DNA of 64,000 nucleotides. Origin: Rhabdophis nuchalis (lineage: Eukaryota > Chordata > Lepidosauria > Squamata > Natricidae). Shown here in pieces: positions 42,086-51,863 of this stretch. Where the stretch lies: NCBI GenBank assembly GCA_039707465.1, contig CM077651.1, positions 26,013,019-26,077,018 on the forward strand, written 5' to 3'. Position 1 is the stretch's first letter. Every line of letters starts with the position of its first letter. Made by a program: the position numbers and the translations under genes. The notes beneath the pieces are model-generated. The model searched no databases. It was not told the origin of the DNA and was given only the letters and a program-made list of their open reading frames with translations.

Positions 42086-44170
42086 AGGCAGGCAGAGTTA
42101 TTCCAGTATTAGCGTCCTGGATTTACTTATTCATTATTCAATAAAACTGAAAGACTAATCAATATCATTTGGTGTCTTATAGTTAAGATTTTATGTTGTA
42201 TTTAAAATCTGAGATGTTTTCTATATATATTATAAATCATATATTTGTTGTTTTTTCTGTATGCTAAAGCCATAAAAAGGAATGTACTTTAAAAAAAAAA
42301 ATACTTTGCAAGTGTTTGTACTGAAATGACAACCAATGAGCTGAAATAGAATTTACTGCCAGACAAGTTTCCTGTCCAATTATTTTCTGACATGCATAAA
42401 ATGGATTTATTTTTATGTTTTATAGGCAAACAATGTCAGGTATTTCCTCTGTGCATTTCACAAATAGACCTTTTATAGAAAACATGACACTGTGAATCAT
42501 AGATTGATATGTTCCTAACAAAGAACTGTCTCCTTGTGACTTCGATTTGAACAAAAACTATACAGCATGCTATGTTTTGGGATATTTTAAAGCTTTTTAG
42601 GGACAGACAACCAAGGGACCAAATGTAATCTCAATTAAGAAGGATTATAAAATTACAAATGGAAAGCTGGCAGACAAGCTACTTCAGGCAGACCAGACTC
42701 TAAGTCCCCGAGAGACCTTTAATGCTAAAACAGCACAAAGATTTTTTGAATTTAGCTCTTAGAAAAGAGGCAGGAAGATATCCCAACTCAATAAAAAGTC
42801 TCTTGAGCCTGAACACTATGGTATAAATCTACATGTATGATTTTGTTATAGATAACTTAATCTCCTTGACAAAAGAACTCCTGGCTAGTTAGTATCTCTG
42901 CATTTCTTTACTAAATGTCTACTTCATATCTGTGCACACACATTTGAGACAATAAAAAGATGACCTTAATTGCCGTACGGCAGTAAGAACAAGCTGTTAC
43001 AAGCTACCTAGCGACCTAATACGAACAAGCTGAAACACAATTTATCAATATATTTGTGTAATAATTTTATTAACATTAAATTACCATAATACTTTGTAGG
43101 TATGTAGTTTGCATAAATTAGACACGCCCCCCCTCCCCCCCAGAGGTAGGTTGTTGATTAAAAAGTGCAGGGACAATATACATACTATGGTAAAGAAATA
43201 GGGTCTTAAAATATTTTTATAAAGAAAAATGAACTAAGGAAAAAAGCCCACACTTTTTAAGGCATGAAATAAGAAAGAAAAAAAATCTAGGGATTGGAAG
43301 CTTGACTAATCAAATGGACAGCTTGTAAACCTATTCTCCAAAGCAAACTGGAGATGGAATGGGAATAGAGCCATCTTCTTTTGCAGGATGCATCCTCAAG
43401 GGAAATTCTTAATATAGGGAGCGAAATCCCACCATCGAATTCTCTGACTGCACTGTAGGAATAGAACAAGGCCCTCTTTGACAGCTTTACCCCAGCTTTA
43501 AAACTGAAAATGTGTTCCTTTTTATGTACATTGCCACACTGAATCATCTTATACTAGATTATTTCTCTAAAAAATTCTTTCAGGCATCTCATTTACAATT
43601 TTAACATGCCATGTTAGAAAGGGGAGTGTTTGAGACTTAAAAAAAGGAATCAGCTAAGCTAGACTGTGGGTTGTTGTTTTTACATGGTGCCATTAAAGAA
43701 AAAAGCTCAAAACTTGTTATACACTTGAATAAAGGGGGCCTTGTTCACTAGGGTAGAGGACAAGCCCTTCAGGCATGACTAAAGCACTGTGTGGGCCAGG
43801 ATGGGGAGAAAACAACTGTTGTTCTATATGGGATCTACAGAGCTAAATGATGAAGGCAGAGACTTACAGAGCAATGGATAACCTCTGCCACTCAGAAGCA
43901 TCAAGTCCCTCACAGGAGTGACATAAAAAATGCTAAGTAACTTGGAGGACTCCAAAAATTATCTTATCAAACTTCAAGGGCCAATCACATCTTAAAGACT
44001 ACCCATATTATAAAAAGGATATCACTGAATGAACTTTATGTCTTTTCAATGTTATCATTGGTAATTTCATCATTTTTCTCTTAACCAAGATAATCTAAAA
44101 TGGATATTAGGAATGCTAAATAAGATTTCCAAATATATATTTGGTACACATGGCAACTTAAGTCAATTAT
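42086..44170. other. Long intronic stretch, nothing recognised
   Basis: About 2 kb of mostly AT-rich sequence, a C-rich run at 43127-43141. No gene or named repeat. Confidence 0.45.
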
Positions 44171-44374
44171 ATTTATTTACTAGCCGATAATCTGGTGTTG
44201 CCCGGGTATTTATTTATAGGGGAAGAATGTCTGGGCCAAAGGTAATTTCTAATGTTGGATTTTCCCCTTATGAGAGGGAGCCCCCTTGTGGCGTACTGTG
44301 AAGGCATTAACATGGCAACTCCACTGCGCTGTACAGTAGAAGCCAGTATGGCACAACAGGTTGTATCTTAACAG
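44171..44374. mobile_element. Old repeat split by the DIRS insertion, left part
   Basis: The segment TGGTGTTGCCCGGGTATTTA at about 44192 is a phrase I recognise from an interspersed squamate repeat of uncertain class. The other side of the DIRS (50223-50350, with CCAAGTTTGGTTGAAATTGC) looks like the continuation of the same element. Confidence 0.45.
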
Positions 44375-44416
44375 AATAAGCGTTGGTCCTTACCTGATAC
44401 GCCTATTTTCAGGACG

Positions 44417-44521
44417 GAAGTCAGCATCTATGCTGGGTAAGACTGCTGTGCTCTCATTGGAGGCTGAGTCTGGGCAAAGTCTTTTAGTCCCGCCTTCTGG
44501 ACAGACACGCCCAGTTTCAAT
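44417..44521 (+). repeat. DIRS inverted terminal repeat, 3' end of element
   Basis: A 105-base sequence starting GAAGTCAGCATCTATGCTGG and ending CCCAGTTTCAAT. It is the apparent exact reverse complement of 50107-50211. The element extends about 40 bases further out, to about 44375. Confidence 0.95.
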
Positions 44522-44725
44522 GAAGACAATCCCAAACTCGCGGCGTCTTGACTACGAAGGTAGGTGCTGCAGCTCATCCGGATCCAAAAAAACAATGAGA
44601 GCCCTCGGAACAAAAACACTGAGAAGCCCAGTAACATAGCAACCAAAAACGAACAAACGTAGCCCCAACCGGAACCCCGGGAAAAACACAATTAACCATG
44701 GATAACAACTCCCAGGGCGGGGCAA

Positions 44726-44809
44726 GATGCTGACTTCCGTCCTGAAAATAGGCGTATCAGGTAAGGACCAACGCTTATTTTCCAGGAGGAAGTCAGCATC
44801 TATGCTGGG
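44726..44809 (-). repeat. DIRS internal complementary region
   Basis: The left half (44726-44779) is the reverse complement of the 3' end around 44375-44429 (GCTGACTTCCGTCCTGAAAA). The right half (44780-44809, TTCCAGGAGGAAGTCAGCAT) matches the reverse complement of the 5' end at about 50191-50222. The two element ends are thus joined inside the element. In DIRS biology this region templates completion of the ends and circle formation. Confidence 0.9.
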
Positions 44810-44844
44810 ACATACCAAAGTGGCATTGTCCCTGGGCGGGAATC

Positions 44845-45912
44845 TCACATGTCGGACCTCTCAGCGTGCACTACTGACTGGAGGACTCTCCTGCCAAAGG
44901 CTGCATCGGCAGAAGCAAACGAGTCCAGCTTATAATGAGAGATAAATGGAGAAGGGGAAGCCCACGTGGCCGCCTTACAGATCTCTAGAAGGGAAGCCTG
45001 GGCCGCCCAGGCCGCTGAGGTGGCCGCACTCCTCGTGGAGTGAGCAGTTAAGCGTCCCGGGACAGAGGAGGAGCGGGCCTGGTAAGCCATAGAGATGCAG
45101 GCCCTGAGCCAGCGGCCAATAGTCGCGGACGAAACCTTCCTGCCCTGAGAGGCCGGTTGGAAGGAAACGAACAAGGCTTCAGAGGCCCGGAAGGGCCTGG
45201 TGCGTTTCAGATAAATCTTGAGAGCCCTACGAACGTCCAACTTGTGCCATCTCCGCTCCAGAGGGTGATCTGGGTCAGGACAAAAATTGGGGAGGACCAG
45301 TTCTTGGGAACGGTGGAAGCAGGAACAGACTTTAGGGATAAAGGAAGGATCTAAGCGTAACACCACCCTGTCCTGATGAAAAACGCAGAGGTCCTCCCTG
45401 ACCGATAGAGCCTGGAGCTCGGAAATCCTGCGAGCCGAAGTAATGGCCACAAGGAAGGCCACCTTGAACGTCAGGAAGCGCAATGAGACCTCCCTCAACG
45501 GTTCAAACGGGGGCCCCGTGAGGGAGTCCAGAACCAGGGGGAGATCCCAGGAGGGATACCGGTGCACCGCGGGAGGGGTCAAGTGCGAGGCGCCCTTGAA
45601 GAACTGCTGCACTGTGGGCATCTGGGACAAGGACAGGGAGCCCCCGGACGTGAGAACGGACGAAATGGCCGCCAGCTGACGCCTGATGGTGTTTAGGGCC
45701 AGACCCCTGTTCAGGCCCGCCTGTAGAAAGTCCAGGACCTGTGGGATGGTAGATTGCAGGGGTCGAATGGACTTACCCGAGCACCATCTGCAGAAGGCCC
45801 GCCAAGTGGAGTCATATATACGGTTCGTCGACGGTCGACGGGAGGCCTGGATCGTGCGGATGACCTCGGAGGAGTAGTTGTGGCGCCTCAGGATGCTCCG
45901 CTCAACCGCCAT
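44845..45912 (-). CDS. DIRS tyrosine recombinase
   Basis: A 355-residue frame from ATG at 45912; the frame is open further upstream to 46854, but that part overlaps the RT-RNase H frame. It has an N-terminal SAM-like region (RIYDSTWRAFCRWCSGKSIR) and a catalytic domain with ITSARRISELQAL (arginine 161 or 162), HSTR (H291, R294), EICKAATWASPSPFISHYKL and the nucleophile tyrosine Y327. All the residues of the R...HxxR...Y set are visible. It cuts and rejoins DNA to integrate the circular cDNA. It overlaps the 3' end of pol by about 25 bases. Confidence 0.93.
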   Translation of the reverse strand: MAVERSILRRHNYSSEVIRTIQASRRPSTNRIYDSTWRAFCRWCSGKSIRPLQSTIPQVLDFLQAGLNRGLALNTIRRQLAAISSVLTSGGSLSLSQMPTVQQFFKGASHLTPPAVHRYPSWDLPLVLDSLTGPPFEPLREVSLRFLTFKVAFLVAITSARRISELQALSVREDLCVFHQDRVVLRLDPSFIPKVCSCFHRSQELVLPNFCPDPDHPLERRWHKLDVRRALKIYLKRTRPFRASEALFVSFQPASQGRKVSSATIGRWLRACISMAYQARSSSVPGRLTAHSTRSAATSAAWAAQASLLEICKAATWASPSPFISHYKLDSFASADAAFGRRVLQSVVHAERSDM

Positions 45913-47786
45913 GCGGTCAGCTGGAACCACCGCGGGTCCGGATGTTCCAGGGATCCCTGACGTAGAGAGACCCGGGCGTTGGGGATCCTCCACGGCCGCT
46001 CCACTGAAAGGCTCCTGAGGTCCGCGAACCAAGGCCTGCGGGGCCAATGCGGGGCCAGAAGAATCACCTCCGCTCTCTCCGACACGACCTTCTGTAGGAC
46101 TCGGGGCAGAAGGGGCAAGGGAGGAAAGGCATAAAGGAGGCCGAGGGGCCAGCTGCACCGGAGAGCGTCCACCCCCTCCGCCCCCCGTGCCGGGAAGCGG
46201 GAGAAGAATCTTGGGAGCTGGGTGTTGGAGGGGGAGGCAAAGAGGTCGATAACTGGTTCCCCAAAGAGAGCCACAATGTCCTGGAAGAGGCTGGGGCACA
46301 GTTGCCACTCCGCGTTGTCCAGCACCTCCCGGCTGAGCCAGTCCGCCTGCACATTGGAAACCCCCGAGATATGCTCTGCAGTTAAGGTGGAGAAATGCCG
46401 CTCGGCCCAGAGGCCGAGTTGCCGGGCCTCGACCATGAGAGAATGCGATCTGGTGCCCCCCTGCCGACTCACATGGGCTTTGGCCGACATGTTGTCCGTA
46501 AGTACCAGGACGTGTCGCCCCCTCAGCAGGTGGAGGAAGTGGCGGAGGGCCAGGTGGATCGCCCGGAGCTCCAGCCAATTTATGCTGTGGGCGAGGTCGG
46601 CGGGCTCCCACTGGCCTTGAGCCCACAGACCCTGGCAGTGGGCCCCCCAACCGAAGAGACTGGCATCTGAGGTGACTGTCACTAACTCCTGTTCCTGGAA
46701 GAGACGTCCCTTGGTGACCGCTTGGGACAACCACCACCGAAAAGAGCGGGACACCTCCCTGGGGAGGCGCACCCTGGCCCGGGAGCAACTGAGGAGGCGT
46801 CTCTGAAAGGGCAAAAGAAACCATTGTAGATCCCTTGTATGAAGCCGGGCCCAAGGTACTATCCCGATGCAGGAAACCATGGTCCCCAGCAACTTGGAGA
46901 GGGAGGCCAAGGAAGGCCTGGACACCCCCCCAACCTGTCTAAGAAGGGCCCGGAGGGAATCCAAACGTTCCTGGGACAGGAACACCCTGCCCTCTACAGT
47001 GTCAATCAGGGCTCCCAGGTGAACCAGACGAGTGGTAGGTCGGAAGTGGCTCTTGGGAACATTAATAGAGAAGCCATGGAGCTGCAGGGCCTGGATAGCG
47101 GAGGCTAGGTCCTCGCGGGCACCCTGCTGAGAGGAGGATTGCAAAAGGATATCATCCAGGTACGCATTCAAGCGGATCGGGACCCCCCTCAGGCTAGCTA
47201 ACAGGACCGCTAGAACCTTGGTGAAGACCCTGGGAGCAGAAGAGAGCCCAAAGGGAAGTGCCCTATACTGGTAGTGGTTGCCCAGGTAGGCAAACCTCAG
47301 GAACTGCCTATGCTGGGGGGCAATAGAAATGTGAAGGTAAGCCTCCGTGAGGTCGATGGAGGTAAGGAAATCCCCCCGCCTGATCCCCCACAATATAGAT
47401 TGCAATGAGTGCATCTTGAAGCGTTTATAACATATGAACCTGTTTAATTTTTTAAGATCAAGAATTGTCCTCCAACCCCCAGAGGATTTGGGAACCAAAA
47501 AAATGAGTGAATAAAACCCCAAGCCCTGTTGGTCCAAAGGGACCCTCTCGATGGCCTCAATATCTAGCAGATGTTGCACCGCCTCCTGCATGAGGCTGCG
47601 CCTCTCCTGGTTGGAGGACACTGGGCAAACCCGAAAACAAGAAGGGGGAGGGGAGAAAAATTCCAACCATAAACCATTACGAACCGTGGACCTAACCCAA
47701 ACATCGGAGGTGGTGTTATCCCACACATCCGCAAAATAGGCCAACCTACCCCCAATGGGGTAACGATCAACTGGGGAATTAACTAC
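45888..47786 (-). CDS. DIRS pol: reverse transcriptase, RNase H, MT-like domain
   Basis: Frame open from 48506, but the part above 47786 shadows gag, so I take the pol start where DIRS-like sequence begins (VDRYPIGGRLAYFADVWDN). Numbering from the 48506 frame: RT with LVPKSSGGWRTILDLKKLN (338-355), TSIDLTEAYLHI (382-393), LPFGLSSAPRVFTK (417-430) and YLDD (449-452). RNase H has TSDAS (D614), NWLELRAIHL (E646), LTDNM (D671) and NVQADWLS (D722). A C-terminal part (PVIDLFASPSNTQLPRFFSR, LLYAFPPLPLLPRV) fits the DIRS methyltransferase-like domain. It synthesises cDNA. No stop or frameshift is seen. Confidence 0.93.
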   Translation of the reverse strand, partial: VVNSPVDRYPIGGRLAYFADVWDNTTSDVWVRSTVRNGLWLEFFSPPPSCFRVCPVSSNQERRSLMQEAVQHLLDIEAIERVPLDQQGLGFYSLIFLVPKSSGGWRTILDLKKLNRFICYKRFKMHSLQSILWGIRRGDFLTSIDLTEAYLHISIAPQHRQFLRFAYLGNHYQYRALPFGLSSAPRVFTKVLAVLLASLRGVPIRLNAYLDDILLQSSSQQGAREDLASAIQALQLHGFSINVPKSHFRPTTRLVHLGALIDTVEGRVFLSQERLDSLRALLRQVGGVSRPSLASLSKLLGTMVSCIGIVPWARLHTRDLQWFLLPFQRRLLSCSRARVRLPREVSRSFRWWLSQAVTKGRLFQEQELVTVTSDASLFGWGAHCQGLWAQGQWEPADLAHSINWLELRAIHLALRHFLHLLRGRHVLVLTDNMSAKAHVSRQGGTRSHSLMVEARQLGLWAERHFSTLTAEHISGVSNVQADWLSREVLDNAEWQLCPSLFQDIVALFGEPVIDLFASPSNTQLPRFFSRFPARGAEGVDALRCSWPLGLLYAFPPLPLLPRVLQKVVSERAEVILLAPHWPRRPWFADLRSLSVERPWRIPNARVSLRQGSLEHPDPRWFQLTAWRLSGAS

Positions 47787-49260
47787 GGCGGTAGGAACGC
47801 TGTCCCCCACCTCGAAAGGAGCGCTTGGACTGCCTGCCCTTCTGAAACCGGTCAGGTTGGCCCCTGTTTCTGGGGAAGTAACCGCCCTGGGAACGAAAGC
47901 CCTGGGAACCATAATCTGCCCCCCGAAAGGACGACCCATAGTCGAGGGACCGAAAGGACGAAGTGGCCTCCTGACCTCGAAATGGCCGCCTGGGGTAGGG
48001 CGCCGCCCGTTGGAACCCTTTCTTTGGGGCAGTAGGCAAGACCTTGCGTTTATCCTTGTTTTCCACAAGGAAAGGATCAAGGGCATCCCCGAATAGAGAG
48101 CCGCCCTTGAATGGGGCGGAAGCCAGGCGCCACTTGTGTCGCACATCCGCCTGCCACTGGCGTAGCCACAATAGGCGACGAGATGCCACGGAAGAAGCCA
48201 TGGCCCTGGAAGCGAATCTTGCCGAGGCCAAAGTGGCATCGGAGGTAAATTGCACGGCTGCCACCAGCTTGGCGATGTCCAGGTGGGCCCTGAAGTCGGA
48301 GACTGGGGTGCGCAGCTGTAGATCCTGCAGCCACAGGAGGCAGGGGCGGGTGAAGAAGGAAGCCGAGGTGGCGGCCCGGATCGCCCACGCTGCTGCCTGG
48401 TGACCTCGTTGCAAGGTGAGGTCAGCCTTCTTCTCCTCAGGCTTGAGGACATCCTCTGGGGCCCCAGGCATGTTGGCCGCTGTGTGAAGAGAAACGACCG
48501 GGGCATCCACGGTGGGCATCGTCAGGAACTGTGCCATCTCATCGGCCACGTTGAAAAACCGCCGATCTGTGGAGGTTGGTTGGGGCCCCGAGGTGGGAGT
48601 GGCCCATTGGCGCTGAACCAAATCCACGAAGATCTTGGGCATCGGGATCGTCTCCGAAGGCAAGATGTCGTCATCAAACATGTTCTCCGCCGAGATCAAG
48701 GCCGGTCGTGGGGCGGTCGAGGAGGGCGCAGTAGCCGGGCCGAAATTGGACGCCGACTTAGCCTTGTAGAGCAGGGAGGTGAACAGGGCCGACGGGAACA
48801 AGCCGGAAGACGCCTTCTTTTCTGGGGGTCTGCCCTCATCCTCCGAAAGACCCCCCTCTCGGATCTCTCCTTCCTCTGCGCTGGAAACGCTGTCCAGGTC
48901 GTCCTCCTCCTCCAGGGCGTCTGCGGGAGCCGGACCTGGCACCGTAGCCGGGGCCACTCCCGACGGGCCAGGCACAGGTTGGAAGCCCGGGGCCTGATGC
49001 TGCAGGCCAGCCGCAAAGCCCTGAGACATAGCCGCAGCGATGATGGCCTGAATGTTGGCCGCATCCAGAGAGGGCTGGGGCATGGCTGCAGGAAAGGCAG
49101 CCGAAGTCGAAGGGATCGCTTCCATGCGCTGAATGCCGGGCGGCAGGAGAGCAGACTGGGAAGGAACAGGCTGATCCGGTCCCCAAATCCCCGAAACATC
49201 AATGGGGAATATGGGGTTGATGTCTGCTCCCCCCCCCAGTCCCGGCCCAGGAGAAGCCAT
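47779..49260 (-). CDS. DIRS gag-like protein
   Basis: A 494-residue frame from ATG at 49260, the first in-frame ATG; the frame opens at about 49400 after a TAA. The N-terminal third is proline- and acidic-rich (EEDDLDSVSSAEEGEIREGG). The middle holds a conserved helical block (MPKIFVDLVQRQW, DLTLQRGHQAAAWAIRAATS). The C-terminus is basic and glycine/arginine-rich (GSQGFRSQGGYF, RSFRGGGQRSYRRS), as expected for RNA binding. It would form the particle that packages element RNA. It ends eight bases after pol begins. Confidence 0.85.
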   Translation of the reverse strand: MASPGPGLGGGADINPIFPIDVSGIWGPDQPVPSQSALLPPGIQRMEAIPSTSAAFPAAMPQPSLDAANIQAIIAAAMSQGFAAGLQHQAPGFQPVPGPSGVAPATVPGPAPADALEEEDDLDSVSSAEEGEIREGGLSEDEGRPPEKKASSGLFPSALFTSLLYKAKSASNFGPATAPSSTAPRPALISAENMFDDDILPSETIPMPKIFVDLVQRQWATPTSGPQPTSTDRRFFNVADEMAQFLTMPTVDAPVVSLHTAANMPGAPEDVLKPEEKKADLTLQRGHQAAAWAIRAATSASFFTRPCLLWLQDLQLRTPVSDFRAHLDIAKLVAAVQFTSDATLASARFASRAMASSVASRRLLWLRQWQADVRHKWRLASAPFKGGSLFGDALDPFLVENKDKRKVLPTAPKKGFQRAAPYPRRPFRGQEATSSFRSLDYGSSFRGADYGSQGFRSQGGYFPRNRGQPDRFQKGRQSKRSFRGGGQRSYRRS

Positions 49261-49394
49261 GAGGGACAAGTGGGCCTGCGATAGGCGAGAGAGGGGGGAA
49301 GTCTGGGCCTGAGCCCTGACCGCCGCTCTGCTGTGCAGTCTCTCCAGGGTTTTCTCCTTCCTCTTCTCAAAGGTAGATGAACTTGCACTAGCAC

Positions 49395-49574
49395 CTTGGA
49401 TTTAACTGATTTCTTCGTGGCTTTTCCCCTCTTGGCAGGGGCCTTGCCCTTTCCCTTGGGTTGGGATGTGGCAGGTTGGGGAGACTGATCCGGAGCAGGC
49501 CCCACCGGGGCAGAGGAAGGCCCAGCCACTGGCTCCGGGAGTAGTGCAGAGGCCGAGGTAGAAGGCCCTTCCAT
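49395..49574 (-). pseudogene. DIRS gag N-terminal segment in another frame
   Basis: ATG at 49574 starts MEGPSTSASALLPEPVAGP and continues into a lysine-rich stretch (KGKGKAPAKRGKATKKSVKS) out of frame with the main gag. The main gag frame is closed just upstream (TAA near 49402) and opens where this one loses its gag character. A one-base frame change near 49395 therefore separates the likely native N-terminus from the rest, either an inactivating indel or, less likely, a programmed shift. Confidence 0.65.
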
Positions 49575-50106
49575 AGCTCCCAATGCAGAGAAAGGAAATA
49601 TAAAGCTGCAGGAAAAAAACAGGCCTCTCTTTAGGACCCTGCGGAAGCCGGTTCCACCCACGCTGCAGCCTCCTGGCGCCAGCCCCCACGCGCTCCGCGC
49701 GCCTTGCAGGCCGAAGAGCCTGCCGACTAGGCCTCAAAAGGCCCGGCGCGATCCCAGGCTTCGGCGGCCTCACCGGGACGCTCCGCGGCCGGGGGGGGAA
49801 GATGGTCGCTCCCCAGGCCCCCCGGACGACGTGGGTCGCCGCTCAACCTTCCGGGAGCGGCGGGGCGTTCTCCCGGACCGGCGGGCTGCTCCGGTAGCCC
49901 AGGGCCTCTTCCCAGGCCCACACAAGCAAAGCGGCAGCCTACAAGCCCAGGAAAGGGCTTAGAGGCCCGCAGATAGAGCGCGCTGCTTCAATAGCAGTCA
50001 AGGCGCTTAGTTTACAGTCCCCTGTACCTCTAGTTTTCAATAAAAGAGTTTTCCAACGAAGATCCAGCAGCTGCAGAAAGACGCGTGTGCCTCGGAGCTA
50101 GGCTGA

Positions 50107-50211
50107 ATTGAAACTGGGCGTGTCTGTCCAGAAGGCGGGACTAAAAGACTTTGCCCAGACTCAGCCTCCAATGAGAGCACAGCAGTCTTACCCAGCATAG
50201 ATGCTGACTTC
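50107..50211 (-). repeat. DIRS inverted terminal repeat, 5' end of element
   Basis: The reverse complement of 44417-44521 over 105 bases. The outer end, CCTCCTGGAAAA, continues to about 50222. Confidence 0.95.
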
Positions 50212-50222
50212 CTCCTGGAAAA

Positions 50223-50560
50223 CACACACTTCCGAGGGACATTAAGGGTGGTCTTACCCCCACACTATTTTTCTCCAGAGAGTAAGTCATTTGTGTACCA
50301 AGTTTGGTTGAAATTGCTCGAGGCGTTCCAGAGTTATGTTGGAACACACACAGAGTTGTTCAAAGTCACCCAGTTACTTTTCATGGCTAAGGCAGAACCT
50401 GAACTCGCGGTCTCCCACCTTAAATTTAAATGTCCCTGGCGTAATAGGCATTATCCAAAGAAGAAACCACTACCAAAAACAACTTTGAATTTTGGGCAAT
50501 TTACCTATGCTTGTGAAGCACTGGGTTAAAACTAGAACTGATCAATCTTTAAAACTAGAA
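50223..50560. mobile_element. Old repeat split by the DIRS insertion, right part
   Basis: TACCAAGTTTGGTTGAAATT and TTCCAGAGTTATGTTGGAAC are phrases typical of an old interspersed repeat (class unresolved). It is read as the other half of 44171-44374. Confidence 0.45.
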
Positions 50561-50588
50561 GTACCAATAAAGGAGACTAGAAAAGAGG

Positions 50589-50738
50589 GGTCCTTGGTGC
50601 TCTCTAGCTTGGTTGCTTTCTTCCAGATGTTTCATTATCCAAACTAGGTAATATAATCAGTGCCGGTGATTTTATCTAGTTTAGGTAATGAAATGTCTGC
50701 AAGAAAACAACCAAGCTCAGAGAGCACCAAGGACTCCT
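50589..50738. mobile_element. Two Penelope-like termini in inverted arrangement, with hammerhead remnants
   Basis: The left copy reads on the minus strand, the right on the plus strand, joined at about 50662. Each has the terminal motif GTCCTTGGTGCTCTC or its complement and a hammerhead-like core. The minus copy has CTGATTA (50660-50654), stem II ATTACC/GGATAAT and GAAAC (50633-50629). The plus copy has CCGGTGA (50663-50669), stem II TTATC/GGTAA, GAAAT (50690-50694) and GTC. Each core has one or more mutated bases. Penelope-like elements are known to carry hammerhead ribozymes in their terminal repeats. Confidence 0.75.
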
Positions 50739-51489
50739 CACAATAAAGTCTTTCACTATTTCTTGTGATACGAGGACTAAGTATCAATGGACATCACCAC
50801 TATTGTTCAATATTTCTTCCTGTATCAGCAGCAAACAGAACCTTGACATCTTGAGAGAATTGGAAGTGCAAAATAAAAGCTTTCCTTGAAAAGTTCTATT
50901 ATCTACTGAAAGGATTATGTCTGTAAATTGCCATTTGTTTTGTAAATTATGTTTTTATCTATATTGTCCAACATGCAACATTGCACTGTGCAATTTGTAT
51001 TAGTATCAAGTATGAAACAGACTTTTATCTGCAGCAAAAATAATCTAATAATGAGGCAGGAAGTATTATCACACAAGCCTCCACTGTGACATATCTGCTG
51101 TCATGGTAACTAAATTCAGCACTGATTGAGTGAGTTTGGTTTCCATTTCACAGCAAGACTGCAAGGAGGAAGTAAAAATAAGCGGCTGGTGGGTCTCTTG
51201 CTTGTTGACTCTGGAGTTGGGATTTTTGACTTGTCCTGATTATGACCTAGTTTGGACAGTCTGCTCTGTTGCTGTGAAGCTATGCATGATCTGTTTTATA
51301 AAGGAATCCCTGCTTTCAGTGAGTGCCATAGTGTCAGCATTTCAAATAACAGGACAAATGCTCAATGCCTCTTGTGGTTGAGGTTAGCCTCTGTTTAGAA
51401 AACAAAACAAACTGGATACACTGTAAATTGGAATGGTAATTATCAAGCACAAAAGAGAAGGTCCATACTTTAAGCTGGTTTGTTACTAA
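50739..51489. other. Intronic stretch, nothing recognised
   Basis: No gene or element recognised. Confidence 0.45.
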
Positions 51490-51660
51490 AAGCCTATGTA
51501 CAGGAATCTTCTCAACTAACAATCAGCACCTGGGTAGAGTTAGATAAGGGTCAACTGCACTCAATGATGGGTTGGGGTTAGTTCATTTGTGGCTATGTAA
51601 GGATTCTAGGCTGATGCACCTTTTCATTCTGCTTCAAGATTCTGCTATTCCTTCTTCTAT
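51490..51660. repeat. Unclassified interspersed repeat, paired with 13825-13990
   Basis: Shared blocks with 13825-13990 in the same orientation: TATGxACAGGAAT, CTCAACTAA, TAAGGGTCAA, TTGTGGCTATG and a trailing CTAxGCTGATG/ATGCTAATCC. Class unknown. Confidence 0.55.
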
Positions 51661-51863
51661 AGTAATATAACAAGACAAAGTTCAATTATGATGCTAGATC
51701 CTACTTGAGATGGTCAAAGCCAAACTCTATGCATTGTGAGCATGAAAACAACAATATCTGTATTCATGAGAATACATGGTTGGTAAGTGATAGATCATGA
51801 TTCTTTAATTGTTTGACCTGATTGCACCTTTTATCAGTGTCCAATAAGGTCATTCTCCTCACA

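Larger units (their letters stand above)
44375..50222 (-). mobile_element. DIRS-type tyrosine-recombinase retrotransposon, near-complete
   Basis: A 5.85-kb element read on the minus strand. It has 105-bp inverted terminal repeats (44417-44521 against 50107-50211), a gag frame, an RT-RNase H-methyltransferase-like frame, a tyrosine recombinase frame and an internal complementary region at 44726-44809. DIRS elements have no integrase. They make a circular intermediate and integrate by tyrosine recombination, without target duplication, as seen here. pol and recombinase frames are intact; gag has a frame change near its N-terminus. The outer limits come from the internal complementary region, which joins copies of both ends. 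Confidence 0.94.

Noticed and set aside
45913..46854. Upper part of the 669-codon recombinase frame as extra coding sequence
   Set aside because: It overlaps the RNase H and MT-like coding sequence in another frame and has no domain character.
47787..48506. Upper part of the pol frame as a real N-terminal extension
   Set aside because: It overlaps gag in another frame; DIRS-like sequence begins only at about 47786.
48400..49284. 294-codon plus-strand frame opposite gag
   Set aside because: Antisense shadow of gag in GC-rich sequence; no recognised motif.
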